Origin: Agromyces archimandritae
Lineage (GTDB): Bacteria > Actinomycetota > Actinomycetes > Actinomycetales > Microbacteriaceae
Assembly: GCF_018024495.1 (NCBI RefSeq)
Contig: NZ_CP071696.1
Coordinates: 3,038,001 to 3,102,000 of the forward strand
Length of the DNA stretch: 64,000 bases
Direction of reading: 5' to 3'
Positions 42,987-51,338 of this stretch are shown piece by piece (within the stretch, counting starts at the first letter, position 1; each line of letters begins with the position of its first letter). Below the pieces are notes generated by a model that was given only the letters and a program-made list of their open reading frames with translations, did no database searches and was not told the DNA's origin. A program made the position numbers and the translations under genes.

Positions 42987-43633
42987 CCTCCACCGGCGAC
43001 GGCGTGTTCCGCAGTTCGACCGCCACCATCTCCGATGCCTTGGATCGCCTCGGTCGCGACGGCAGCCTCCTCGGCATCGCCCCGTTGGCCGAGGGGCAGC
43101 GCTTCCAGGGGCGCGCCTACACGGTGCGCTACGTCGCGGCAGGCGATCCTCCCGGCACCGTCGGGGACTACCTCGACGCCGTCGAGCCCGGCCAGGTCGT
43201 CGTGCTCGACAACGGCGGGCGGCTCGACGCCACGGTGTGGGGCGACATCCTCACCGCCATGGCGCACACCAAGGGCATCGCGGCGACCGTGATCGACGGC
43301 GTGAACCGGGACGTGGCGAAGGCGCTCGAACTCGGGTACCCGGTCTACAGCCGGGGGCGCTTCATGCGCACCGGCAAGGACCGCGTCGAGGTCGTCGCCG
43401 AACAGGTGCCGGTCACGATCGGCGGGGTCAAGGTGAGCCCGGGCGACCTGCTCGTCGGCGACGACGACGGGGTCGTGCGGATCCCGCGCGACATCGAGGA
43501 CGAGGTCTTCCGCCTCGCGACCGAGATCGACGAGCGGGAGGACGCGATCCTCTCGGCAGTGCTGTCGGGCGTGAGCATCACCGAGGCGCGCGCCGCGCAG
43601 GGATATCACACCCTGCAGAGGAAGGGGCGATGA
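42983..43633 (+). CDS. RraA-like aldolase 2 of 3
   Basis: This 216-residue paralogue has the catalytic pair Arg109-Asp110 in DGVNRD, after WGDILTAMAHTKGIA. The N-terminal third (STATISDALDRLG) is typical of the family. It overlaps both neighbours by four bases. With copies 1 and 3 it may act on different stereoisomers or homologues, or join a mixed trimer. RraA-fold proteins are trimers. Confidence 0.82.
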   Translation: MTSTGDGVFRSSTATISDALDRLGRDGSLLGIAPLAEGQRFQGRAYTVRYVAAGDPPGTVGDYLDAVEPGQVVVLDNGGRLDATVWGDILTAMAHTKGIAATVIDGVNRDVAKALELGYPVYSRGRFMRTGKDRVEVVAEQVPVTIGGVKVSPGDLLVGDDDGVVRIPRDIEDEVFRLATEIDEREDAILSAVLSGVSITEARAAQGYHTLQRKGR

Positions 43634-44262
43634 GCCCCGCGACGCCCGAGCAGATCCTGCGGTGGGGCTCGGCGACGCTGCACGAGTCCTGCCCCGAGCG
43701 GCGCACCGTCCTGCCCGGCGCCATCCGCCCGGCCTGGCCGGGCGCGCAGCTCGTCGGCCCGGCGTACCCGGTGAAGGCGGCGCCGGGCGACAACCTCGCG
43801 CTCCACTGGGCGCTTCTGCGCGCGGCCCCCGGCGACGTCCTCGTCGTCGACGCGCACGACGCCGACCACGGCCATTGGGGCGAGGTCATGGCAGTCCAGG
43901 CGCTCGCGAAGGGCCTGGCCGGGCTCGTGGTCTGGGGCGGGGTGCGCGACACCGCCCAACAGCATTCGCTCGGGTTCCCCGTGTTCAGCTCGCGGATCAG
44001 CCCGCGCGGGACGGCGAAGGAATGGGCCGGCACGCAGGGCGCGCCGATCCGCATCGGCGACGTCGACATCGCCCAGGGCGACCTCATCGTCGCCGACGCC
44101 GACGGCGTCGTCGCGATCCCCGGCGATCTCGTACCGGTCACCCTCGAGCGCGCCGCCGAGCGGGAGCGCAAGGAAGCCGCGATCATGGCCGATCTCCGCG
44201 CCGGGTCGGCGACCCTCGACGTCTACGGCCTGCGGGGGCTCGACGCGCCGTTCGGCGACTGA
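43630..44262 (+). CDS. RraA-like aldolase 3 of 3
   Basis: This 210-residue paralogue has Arg106-Asp107 in WGGVRD, with HWGEVMAVQALAKGLAG before it. Its N terminus (QILRWGSATLHESCPER) is shorter and the usual SDAL motif is replaced. A Trp-rich substrate loop (FPVFSSRISPRGT) resembles oxaloacetate-decarboxylase-like RraA proteins. It may be the most diverged in activity. It is last in the overlapping trio, 210 bases before the importer operon. Confidence 0.8.
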   Translation: MSPATPEQILRWGSATLHESCPERRTVLPGAIRPAWPGAQLVGPAYPVKAAPGDNLALHWALLRAAPGDVLVVDAHDADHGHWGEVMAVQALAKGLAGLVVWGGVRDTAQQHSLGFPVFSSRISPRGTAKEWAGTQGAPIRIGDVDIAQGDLIVADADGVVAIPGDLVPVTLERAAERERKEAAIMADLRAGSATLDVYGLRGLDAPFGD

Positions 44263-44320
44263 GCGGCGCGGCCCCGCCGGGCGACCGAGCGCGGCCGCGC
44301 GCTCACGGCATCCGTCGCAT

Positions 44321-44336
44321 CGGACACCGTGTCTGA
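44321..44336. promoter_or_regulatory. Island operator, copy 2 (CGGACACCGTGTCTGA)
   Basis: The core GACACCGTGTC (44323-44333) is identical to the pucR-gap palindrome. It lies about 140 bases before the set B ABC permease start, in the only sizeable gap of this operon. Confidence 0.65.
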
Positions 44337-44471
44337 GCACTGCCGCCGTTTTTCGGAAGCGATGCCGTGATCGGCCCGCCGCCGAATCCGTACCGTATTC
44401 AAGGCACAGAACAACGCCGTCTGGGGCCATCGCACACGCGATGACGCGAGCGGCACCGGAAGGAATCGCAC

Positions 44472-46223
44472 GTGACCAGCGTCGACATCGCATCGGATCG
44501 CCGGGCCTCGCGCACGCGCGCCGTGGTCCGGAGGGCCCTGTGGTCCGTCTTCGTCATCGGACTCGGACTGCTCTTCGTGTTCCCGGTCTCGATGATCGTG
44601 CTCGGAGCCGTCCGCGACGGCCTGCCGACCGCACCGGACGTGCGCTGGACGCTCGACGGGATGGTCGCCGCGCTGACGCAGTCCGCGACGTGGACGACCC
44701 TGCTCAATTCGCTCATCCTCGTCGTCGTCTGCGGGGCGGTCGCGACGACGATGGGTGCGCTGTTCGCCTGGATCCGGACGAACACCGACGTCCCGCTCCG
44801 CAGGGCGCTGACGCCGCTCATGATCATCAACCTCTTCGTCCCGCCGCTCTTCTACACCTTCGGCTGGATCATGCTCGGCAACGCGCAGAACGGGCTGATC
44901 AACCAGTGGGCGCGCTCGCTGTTCGGCACCCAGCAGTTCGTCGACGTCCAGTCGTGGGGCGGGCTGATCCTCACGATGTCGCTCGGGTACATCCCGTTCG
45001 CCTACCTGCTCATGCAGGGGGCCTTCCTGAACCGCGACCAGTCGCTCGACGAGGCCGCGAGCATCGCGGGCGCGCGCACCTGGCGGACCTTCCTCACCGT
45101 CACCCTCCCGTCGGTCGGCCCGGCGCTCACGGGGGCGGCGACGCTCATCATGGTGCTGATCCTCCAGTCCTTCGAAAGCCCGTACCTGCTCGGCCGGCCT
45201 GCGGACATCCACGTCTTCTCGACGCAGATCTACCACTACATCCGCGACACGACCCCGGCCGAGTACACCTCGGCGTTCACCCTCGCGCTGATCGTCGTGC
45301 TCCTGGTCGTCCTGCTCTTCGGGCTGCAGCGGCGCCTGCTGCGCGGCCGCAGCTTCACGACGCTCACTGGCAAGTCCTCGCGCCGCGACCCGCTGCAGCT
45401 GGGGCCGGTCCGGTGGCTGTTCACCGTGCTCATCTGCGTCTTCCTGCTGCTGAACCTCGTCCTGCCGCTCGGGGCCGTCTTCCTCGGTTCGTTGCAGCCG
45501 ACGTTCGGCGTCATGCGGAACCTCTCCTTCGACAACTACACGCGGATCCTCGCCGACCCGATGCTGCGCGAGAGCCTCGAGCTGACCGCGTGGATCTCCG
45601 TCGCCGGCGGCTTCGTCGCCATGGCCGTGGCACTGCTCACCTCATACGTCGTCCTCCGCCGCCGCGGCTTCCTGCGCGGCTACACCTCCTTCGCGATGTG
45701 GATTCCGTGGGCGCTGCCGGGCATCGTCCTCGCCCTCGCCTACATGTTCGCCGTCCTCGCCTTCCCGGGGGTCAAGGGCCTGTACGGGACGCCGCTGCTT
45801 ATGGGCCTCGTCCTCGTGGTCGCGACGGTGCCGCTCTGCGGCCGACTCGCAGAGGGCGCGCTCGCCCAGCTGGCACCGGAGCTCGAGGAGGCGGGGCGGA
45901 TCTCCGGGGCCGGGCCGGTGCGCGTGCTCGGGACGATCGTGCTCAGGCTGCTCATCCCGAGCTTCCTGTCGGGATGGTTCCTCGCGGCGCTCTTCATCTC
46001 GGGCAATCTCGCGATCCCGACCCTGCTGGCACCCCCGGGGTTCCAGCCGGTCGCGGTCGCGGCGCTGACCCTCTATCTCAACGGCGACTTCTCGACGGCC
46101 GCGGCCCTGTTCATGATCATCCTCTTCGCCGCCGCGATCGTGCTCGCGCTGGCCGGGGCGACAATGTGGTCCGGCCGACGTCTCGGGGCGCGCCGCACCG
46201 AAGCTGCCGGGCTCCACGGCTGA
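44472..46223 (+). CDS. Fe(III)/polyamine-type ABC importer permease, fused two-domain (set B)
   Basis: This 583-residue double permease has about 12 helices. EAA-type loops (SLDEAASIAGAR and ELEEAGRISGAG) lie in each half, at about residues 190 and 475. Layout and length match the set A permease (SSRRDPLQL/RTEPWKL linkers at similar places), so the importers are homologous. The gene order differs here: permease, binding protein, ATPase. It probably imports a substrate or cofactor of the set B pathway. Confidence 0.9.
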   Translation: MTSVDIASDRRASRTRAVVRRALWSVFVIGLGLLFVFPVSMIVLGAVRDGLPTAPDVRWTLDGMVAALTQSATWTTLLNSLILVVVCGAVATTMGALFAWIRTNTDVPLRRALTPLMIINLFVPPLFYTFGWIMLGNAQNGLINQWARSLFGTQQFVDVQSWGGLILTMSLGYIPFAYLLMQGAFLNRDQSLDEAASIAGARTWRTFLTVTLPSVGPALTGAATLIMVLILQSFESPYLLGRPADIHVFSTQIYHYIRDTTPAEYTSAFTLALIVVLLVVLLFGLQRRLLRGRSFTTLTGKSSRRDPLQLGPVRWLFTVLICVFLLLNLVLPLGAVFLGSLQPTFGVMRNLSFDNYTRILADPMLRESLELTAWISVAGGFVAMAVALLTSYVVLRRRGFLRGYTSFAMWIPWALPGIVLALAYMFAVLAFPGVKGLYGTPLLMGLVLVVATVPLCGRLAEGALAQLAPELEEAGRISGAGPVRVLGTIVLRLLIPSFLSGWFLAALFISGNLAIPTLLAPPGFQPVAVAALTLYLNGDFSTAAALFMIILFAAAIVLALAGATMWSGRRLGARRTEAAGLHG

Positions 46224-46246
46224 ACCACTCGAAGAAAGGAACGACG

Positions 46247-47374
46247 ATGTTCTCATCCTCCCGTCGCCGGGGCGTCCTGGCCGGCATCTCCCTCGCGGCT
46301 GCGGTCGCGGCGCTGACCGCCTGCTCCGGCGGAGCCGGCGCAGTCACCAAGAGCTCGGATCCGGTCGAAGTGCCGGGGGCGTCGAGCGAGGTGAACGCCT
46401 ACCTCAACGAGCTCTACGACCGGGCCTTCGAGGACGACAAGACCGAGATCGTGATCTACGGCCCCTCCGTCAGCACCTCGAAGCCGATGTTCGACGCATT
46501 CTCCGAGCGCTTCCCCGGCATCACCGTGCTGCCGCAGGACGCCCCCGACTCGCAGACCCTCACGAAGCTCGAGGCCGAAGCGCAGACCGGCAGCAGGGTC
46601 GCGGATCTCTTCACCGGCGGCGGACCGACGACCGCCCAGGCGGCCGCCGAACCGGGCATCTGCACCAACGCCGAGATCAAGACGGCGCCGGCGGACTTCG
46701 AGGTCCCCTACGCCAACGACGGACGTCTACTGCCCTTCGCCTACCGCTACTTCACGTTCATCTACAACACCGATGCGGTGGACGAGGCCGAGGCGCCGAA
46801 GACCTGGGAGGAACTGCTCGACCCGAAGTGGACGGGCAAGCTCGTCATCGGCGACCCGACGGTCGCCGGCGGTCTGCGCTACCTCCTCGCGGGCCTGCAG
46901 GCGCCCGAGGCCGAGGACGAGTTCGGGGAGGCCTACCTCCGGAAGCTCATCGAGCAGGACCTCGTGATCGGCACGAGCGAGTCGGCGGTGCCGGCCGACG
47001 TCGCTGCCGGTCGGGGCGACGTCGGGATCGGCGTCTTCTCGGGGTACTACGCGGTGCAGAAGGCGAAGGGCGCCCCGCTCGGGATCGTCTTCCCGCTCGA
47101 AGACGGCGGCAACTTCCTCACCACCTCCTCCGTCTGCTACATCGAGGACGCTCCGCACGCGGACGCCGCTCTCCTCTACCTGAACTGGCTGTTCACGGAG
47201 GAGGGTCAGGAGACTCTCGCCGAGGTCGACGGCTCGTACGGGATCCTCCCGGGTTCGCCCGGCCCGCTCGGTGCGCCGGCGTTCGACTCGCTCGAGCGGC
47301 TGCCGTTCTCGAATCCCGATCCCGAGTTCAACAAGCCGTACTTCGCGGTGGTCGACGAGCTGTTCAAGAAGTAA
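46247..47374 (+). CDS. ABC importer substrate-binding lipoprotein (set B)
   Basis: This 375-residue lipoprotein has lipobox LTAC with Cys26. The mature protein is an AfuA/Fe(III)-type binding fold (EIVIYGPSVSTSKPMFDAF, DLFTGGGPTT, YFTFIYNTDAVDEAEAPKTWEELLDPKW, read in segments). Residues FAYRYF and GYYAVQ supply several tyrosines, closer to an iron pocket than in the set A protein. An organic ligand is still plausible in this setting. GAAAGGAACG precedes ATG 46247. Confidence 0.9.
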   Translation: MFSSSRRRGVLAGISLAAAVAALTACSGGAGAVTKSSDPVEVPGASSEVNAYLNELYDRAFEDDKTEIVIYGPSVSTSKPMFDAFSERFPGITVLPQDAPDSQTLTKLEAEAQTGSRVADLFTGGGPTTAQAAAEPGICTNAEIKTAPADFEVPYANDGRLLPFAYRYFTFIYNTDAVDEAEAPKTWEELLDPKWTGKLVIGDPTVAGGLRYLLAGLQAPEAEDEFGEAYLRKLIEQDLVIGTSESAVPADVAAGRGDVGIGVFSGYYAVQKAKGAPLGIVFPLEDGGNFLTTSSVCYIEDAPHADAALLYLNWLFTEEGQETLAEVDGSYGILPGSPGPLGAPAFDSLERLPFSNPDPEFNKPYFAVVDELFKK

Positions 47375-47403
47375 GCACCGAGAGACGAAGAGCAGGAGCG
47401 CAT

Positions 47404-48591
47404 ATGACCGAGGTCCGGGTATCCGGCATGACCAAGAAGTACGGGTCGAAGCCCGCCATCCACGGCCTGGATGTGACCATCCGCTCGGGGGAGTTCGTGA
47501 CGCTGCTCGGGCCGTCCGGCTGCGGCAAGACGACGACCCTGCGCTGCATGGCCGGCCTCGAGCGGCCGAGCTCCGGCAGCATCGCGATGGGGGAGCGTAC
47601 CGTGGTCGACGTCGCGAACGGCGTGTTCGTGCCGCCCGAGAAACGGCACGTCGGCATGGTGTTCCAGAGTTATGCGCTGTGGCCGCACATGAGCGTCGAC
47701 GAGAACGTCGCCTATCCGTTGAAGGTCGCCGGCGTCCGCGGCGGGGAGCGCCGTGCGCGTCTGGCCGAGGCGCTCGCCGCGGTCGGTCTCGCCGAGTTCG
47801 GCGACCGGCCGGTGACGGCGCTGTCGGGCGGCCAGCAGCAGCGGGTGGCCCTCGCGCGCGCCCTCGCGGCCAGGCCGAGCGTGATCTTCTACGACGAGCC
47901 GCTCTCGAACCTGGACTCGAAGCTCCGGTACGCGATGGGCCAGCAGGTGCGCTCTCTGCACGACCGGTACGAGACGACCTCGGTGTACGTGACCCACGAT
48001 CAGGAGGAGGCCATCACCCTCTCGGATCGGATCATCGTCATGAACAACGGGCGGATCGAGCAGGACGGCACGCCTGAGGAGCTCTACGACCGGCCGCGCA
48101 CGGCGTATGTGGCGGACTTCATGGGCTTCTCGAACATCGTGACCGGCACCGTGGTCGGCTCCGGCAGCGGGCTCGTCGACCTCCGGGTCGACGGTGCGGA
48201 TCTCGTGCTGCGGGGCTTCGCGGCCGAGGCACCGGGCAGCGGGGCGCGTGCCGCACTGGCGTTCCGGGCCTCGCACGTCCACATCGACGATCGCGATTCG
48301 CGTCGGCCTGGCTCGTTCGACGCGACGGTGGTGCGTTCGACGTTCCTCGGCAGCGCCGTGAATCTCCTCCTGGATGCGAACGGCCTGACCGTGCGTGCGC
48401 GGATCGAGCGTGCGGAGCTCGAGCGGCTCGGGATGGATCGGCCGGCGGCGGGGGCGGTGCTGCCGTTCTCGGTGAGCGGGTCCGGCGCCGTGATCGTTCC
48501 GTCCGAGGAGGCGGGGGCGGCCGATGCCGGGCCTGCGGATGAGGATGCGGAGCTCGCCGTCGTCGCAGAGCGCCATGCCGTGACCGTCTGA
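47404..48591 (+). CDS. ABC importer ATPase, FbpC/PotA-like (set B)
   Basis: This 395-residue ATPase has Walker [10 protein letters not shown] (38-46), Q-loop [10 protein letters not shown], signature LSGGQQQR, Walker [13 protein letters not shown] and [13 protein letters not shown]-type C-terminal domain ends in an acidic tail of about 30 residues ([17 protein letters not shown]) not seen in the set A copy. It powers the permease of the same operon. It converges with a GntR gene after 7 bases. Confidence 0.94.
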   Translation: MTEVRVSGMTKKYGSKPAIHGLDVTIRSGEFVTLLGPSGCGKTTTLRCMAGLERPSSGSIAMGERTVVDVANGVFVPPEKRHVGMVFQSYALWPHMSVDENVAYPLKVAGVRGGERRARLAEALAAVGLAEFGDRPVTALSGGQQQRVALARALAARPSVIFYDEPLSNLDSKLRYAMGQQVRSLHDRYETTSVYVTHDQEEAITLSDRIIVMNNGRIEQDGTPEELYDRPRTAYVADFMGFSNIVTGTVVGSGSGLVDLRVDGADLVLRGFAAEAPGSGARAALAFRASHVHIDDRDSRRPGSFDATVVRSTFLGSAVNLLLDANGLTVRARIERAELERLGMDRPAAGAVLPFSVSGSGAVIVPSEEAGAADAGPADEDAELAVVAERHAVTV

Positions 48592-48598
48592 ACAGGGC

Positions 48599-49261
48599 TC
48601 AGCGCGCCGCGGCGCCGAGTCTGCCGAGGTGGGCGTGCATCGCCGCCGCGGCGGCCTCGGCGTCGTGTCGTTCGACGGCGTCGACGATCCGCGCGTGTAT
48701 CTCGGTGACGCTCGCCACCGTGGCCGCGGTCGTCTCGGGGGCGAAGCGGCGGCGCTGCGCGGCGCGCATGGCCCGGACCGAGGCGGTGAGCGGCCGGTTT
48801 CCGGCGATCTCGGCGAGAGCGAGGTGGAAGTCGAGCGCGGCCTCGGTGAACTCTGTCGCCTCGTCGCTGCCCGGCGCCTGGGCGACGATCGCGCGCAGGC
48901 GTGCGACGTCGTCGGGGGTCGCGGCCTCGGCCGCGAGGCCGGCGAGGGCCGGTTCGATGATGTGCATCGCGTCGACGAGTTCGCGCCAGGAGACGTCCTC
49001 GAGGTAGAGCTGGGTCGAGAGGGCGTCGGCGACGATGTCGGGCCTGCCTGCAGCGACGCGCAGCCCTCCGCTGACGCCGACGGCGACCTCGACGAACCCC
49101 TCGGATTCGAGCACGCGTACGGCGTCGCGCATGGTGATGCGGCTGACGCCGAAGCGTTCGGCCAGCTGCGTCTCGGTGCCGATCCGGTCGCCCGGGCGCA
49201 TGCCGTCGAAGATCTCTTCGCGCAGTCGCTGGGCGATGAGCTGGCGTCCCGGGATGCGCAT
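48599..49261 (-). CDS. GntR/FadR-family regulator (set B)
   Basis: This 220-residue regulator has a winged helix in residues 5-70 (LIAQRLREEIFDGMRPGD, LAERFGVSRITMRDAVRVLESEGFVEV) and an FCD domain in 80-215 (ALDFHLALAEIAGNRPL, then EIHARIVDAVERHDAEAAAAAMHAHL). It is divergent from the amidohydrolase-small protein-Rieske operon, with an ACAGTT-n7-AACTGT repeat between them, its likely operator. It is similar in plan to the set A GntR at 36448. Confidence 0.92.
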   Translation of the reverse strand: MRIPGRQLIAQRLREEIFDGMRPGDRIGTETQLAERFGVSRITMRDAVRVLESEGFVEVAVGVSGGLRVAAGRPDIVADALSTQLYLEDVSWRELVDAMHIIEPALAGLAAEAATPDDVARLRAIVAQAPGSDEATEFTEAALDFHLALAEIAGNRPLTASVRAMRAAQRRRFAPETTAATVASVTEIHARIVDAVERHDAEAAAAAMHAHLGRLGAAAR

Positions 49262-49292
49262 GGCTCGATGCTAGCGCGGCTCCGGAAAAGGT

Positions 49293-49320
49293 TATACAGT
49301 TTGGGTCGAACTGTTATATA
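49293..49320. promoter_or_regulatory. GntR operator / divergent promoter
   Basis: ACAGTT-TGGGTCG-AACTGT (49296-49314) is a perfect 6-base inverted repeat in an AT-rich tract (TATACAGTT...AACTGTTATATA). It lies 35 bases from the GntR start and 41 from the amidohydrolase start. TTATAT could be the -10 of the rightward promoter. Confidence 0.6.
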
Positions 49321-49354
49321 TTTCTGGAATCAACGATGATGAAGGAGACGGTGA

Positions 49355-50605
49355 ATGGCCGAACCCGAGCCGCCGGCGATCACGGAGCTGGCAGAGATCA
49401 ACGGCACATCCGATAGCCGGGATGTGCTCGCCCATGCGACTGTGCAAGCGCAGCAGTCCTACGACGATTACTTCGTGGTCGACATCGACGCCCACGTGTC
49501 GGAGGACCACTTCTGGGACGAGGTACTCTCCCTGGTCGACAACGACTACTGGCGAGACCTCGGCATGACCCAGTTCGAAGGCTTCGGCGGCAAGAACGCC
49601 CTGCTGAACATCACCCCGGGCATGTCGCAGCAATCGGTCGGAGGCAGGATCGGCCACCAGGGGCGTCGTGAGCCCGTCGCCGGCGTCGACGGGCATCCCT
49701 TCGTCACCGCGGCCGGCCGCGGCATGGACTCGATGGGCCTCGACTACCAGGTCGTGTTCCCGAGCGCGATGCTGCTGCTCGGCATGCACCCGCAGACCGA
49801 GGTCGAGGTGGCCCTCGCCCGGGCGTTCAACCGCTGGCTGACCGAGGTGATCCTGCCGCAGGACCCGCGGCTGAAGGGCATGCTCTACCTGCCCTACAAC
49901 ACCCCCGAGGCGTGCGAGGAACTCGTCGAGCGCTATGCCGACAACGACGACATCATCGGCTACACGGTGTGTTCGACGCGCAACAACCCCGTGCACTCCG
50001 ATGTGTACCTGCGCCTGTACTCGCTCATCCAGGACAGCGGCAAGCCCCTCGCCTTCCACTCCGGGTATCACTGGGGCGATCCGTCCTTCGCCCAGTTGAA
50101 CCGCTTCCTCTCGATGCATGCGCTCTCGTTCACGCACTACAACCAGATCCACGTCACGAACTGGATCATCAACGCCATGCCCGAACGCTTCCCGACGATC
50201 AAGATGCTGTGGGTCGAGAGCGGCCTCGCGTGGATCCCGTTCCTCATGCAACGCCTCGACCACGAAGTGCTCATGCGCCCGAGCGAAGCGCCGGGGCTGA
50301 CGCGGCTGCCGAGCGAGTACATGAAGGAGATGTGGTACACGACACAGCCGATGGAACGGACCGACATGGAGCTGCTCGAGGCGACGATGAAGTCGTTCAA
50401 CGCGGAGACGCAGCTGCTGTACTCCTCCGACTGGCCGCACTGGGACTGGGACGCTCCGTCCACCATCACGAACCTGCCGTTCCTCTCGGAGCACGCCAAA
50501 CGCAACATCCTCGGGCTGAACGCGGCGAGGCTCTTCAACCTGCCGACCGAACGGGTCAAGCCCTCGGCCGCATCCGTACTCGACGCTCGACCCGGGAGAT
50601 CCTGA
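49355..50605 (+). CDS. Amidohydrolase-2 family metalloenzyme (set B)
   Basis: This 416-residue paralogue of the enzyme at 28965 conserves Asp45 and His47 (DIDAHVSE), His235 (AFHSGYHW), His266 (QIHVTNWI) and Asp359 (SSDWPHWD). The long shared stretches (NRWLT, VESGLAWIPF, LPSEYMK, TTQPME) show they catalyse similar chemistry. Unlike set A it has no HpaB-type gene next to it, yet the small protein and Rieske gene still follow. It is therefore the partner that always travels with them. ATG 49355 follows GAAGGAG. Confidence 0.86.
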   Translation: MAEPEPPAITELAEINGTSDSRDVLAHATVQAQQSYDDYFVVDIDAHVSEDHFWDEVLSLVDNDYWRDLGMTQFEGFGGKNALLNITPGMSQQSVGGRIGHQGRREPVAGVDGHPFVTAAGRGMDSMGLDYQVVFPSAMLLLGMHPQTEVEVALARAFNRWLTEVILPQDPRLKGMLYLPYNTPEACEELVERYADNDDIIGYTVCSTRNNPVHSDVYLRLYSLIQDSGKPLAFHSGYHWGDPSFAQLNRFLSMHALSFTHYNQIHVTNWIINAMPERFPTIKMLWVESGLAWIPFLMQRLDHEVLMRPSEAPGLTRLPSEYMKEMWYTTQPMERTDMELLEATMKSFNAETQLLYSSDWPHWDWDAPSTITNLPFLSEHAKRNILGLNAARLFNLPTERVKPSAASVLDARPGRS

Positions 50606-50916
50606 TGACCGATGCGATGGTGAAGGACGAGCGGATCGCCGCCCTCGAAACGGCCGTGGCAGCCCTGCGCGACGCGACCGAGGCGGTCGTCGAGGGGCGC
50701 CTCGGCGCCGAACTCGACGACGCCGACATCGCGGCGCCCCTGTACGCGGCCGCGCGCCTGTTCTCGGCGAAGATCGACCGAGTCGGCAAGATCGCCTGGC
50801 CGATCGAGACGGATGCGCTCAACGCGACCGAGACGGTCGTGCTCGTCACCGCCCTCCTCGACGCGGCCGACGTGAACCTGTTCGACATGGCGATCTGGTA
50901 TCGGAGAGCCGAATGA
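50605..50916 (+). CDS. Small helical protein of unknown family (set B)
   Basis: This 103-residue helical protein is a paralogue of the one at 28636, most alike in LNATETVVLVTALLDAADVNLFDMAIWYRR. The first half is alanine-rich and predicted coiled or helical (IAALETAVAALRDATEAVVEG). It overlaps the amidohydrolase stop by one base and the Rieske start by four. No catalytic residues stand out, so it is more likely a structural or effector subunit than an enzyme. Confidence 0.75.
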   Translation: MTDAMVKDERIAALETAVAALRDATEAVVEGRLGAELDDADIAAPLYAAARLFSAKIDRVGKIAWPIETDALNATETVVLVTALLDAADVNLFDMAIWYRRAE

Positions 50917-51281
50917 GCAGGCGTGAGGTGACCGTCGCGAGTCTGGCCGAGCTGCACGAACGCGGCCGGATCGTCGTGTCGATCGACGGCACGGAGCTCG
51001 GCCTGTACAGCCATGCCGGCGAGATCCGGGCCTGGCGGAACCTCTGCCCGCACCAGGGAGGCCCTGCCTGCCAGGGCAAGTTCCTGCCGCGGACGATCGA
51101 GGTCGTCGACGATGCCAAGCGTGCCGCACCCGGGATCTCCTCCGAGCACAAGTCGATCGTGTGCCCATGGCACGGCTTCGAGTTCGACGTTCTGACGGGG
51201 CGTCACGTCGTCGACGAGCGGGTGCACCTGATCGCGGTGCCGATCCGTTCGCAGGGCGACGAGGTGATCGTCTCGATCTGA
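50913..51281 (+). CDS. Rieske [2Fe-2S] protein with long inter-box insert (set B)
   Basis: This 122-residue Rieske protein has box 1 Cys45-Pro-His47 (CPHQGGPACQG) and box 2 Cys84-Pro-Trp-His87 (CPWHGFEF). It has the same long gap (36 residues) as the set A protein, including the shared GK-FPRT/GKFLPRT turn. It should accept electrons from the ferredoxin reductase encoded convergently just downstream and pass them to an oxygenase. It is last in its operon, followed by a very strong hairpin. Confidence 0.9.
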   Translation: MSRREVTVASLAELHERGRIVVSIDGTELGLYSHAGEIRAWRNLCPHQGGPACQGKFLPRTIEVVDDAKRAAPGISSEHKSIVCPWHGFEFDVLTGRHVVDERVHLIAVPIRSQGDEVIVSI

Positions 51282-51287
51282 ACGGAC

Positions 51288-51327
51288 GCGAAAGGGCGCC
51301 CCGGCCTCGGCCGGGGCGCCCTTTCGC
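51288..51327. terminator. Strong bidirectional terminator
   Basis: GCGAAAGGGCGCCCCGG with its complement CCGGGGCGCCCTTTCGC forms a perfect stem of at least 17 pairs around a CCTCGG centre. It sits between the converging Rieske and ferredoxin-reductase genes. The CTTTCGC end gives a partial T tract. Confidence 0.9.
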
Positions 51328-51338
51328 ATGTCCGCCCG

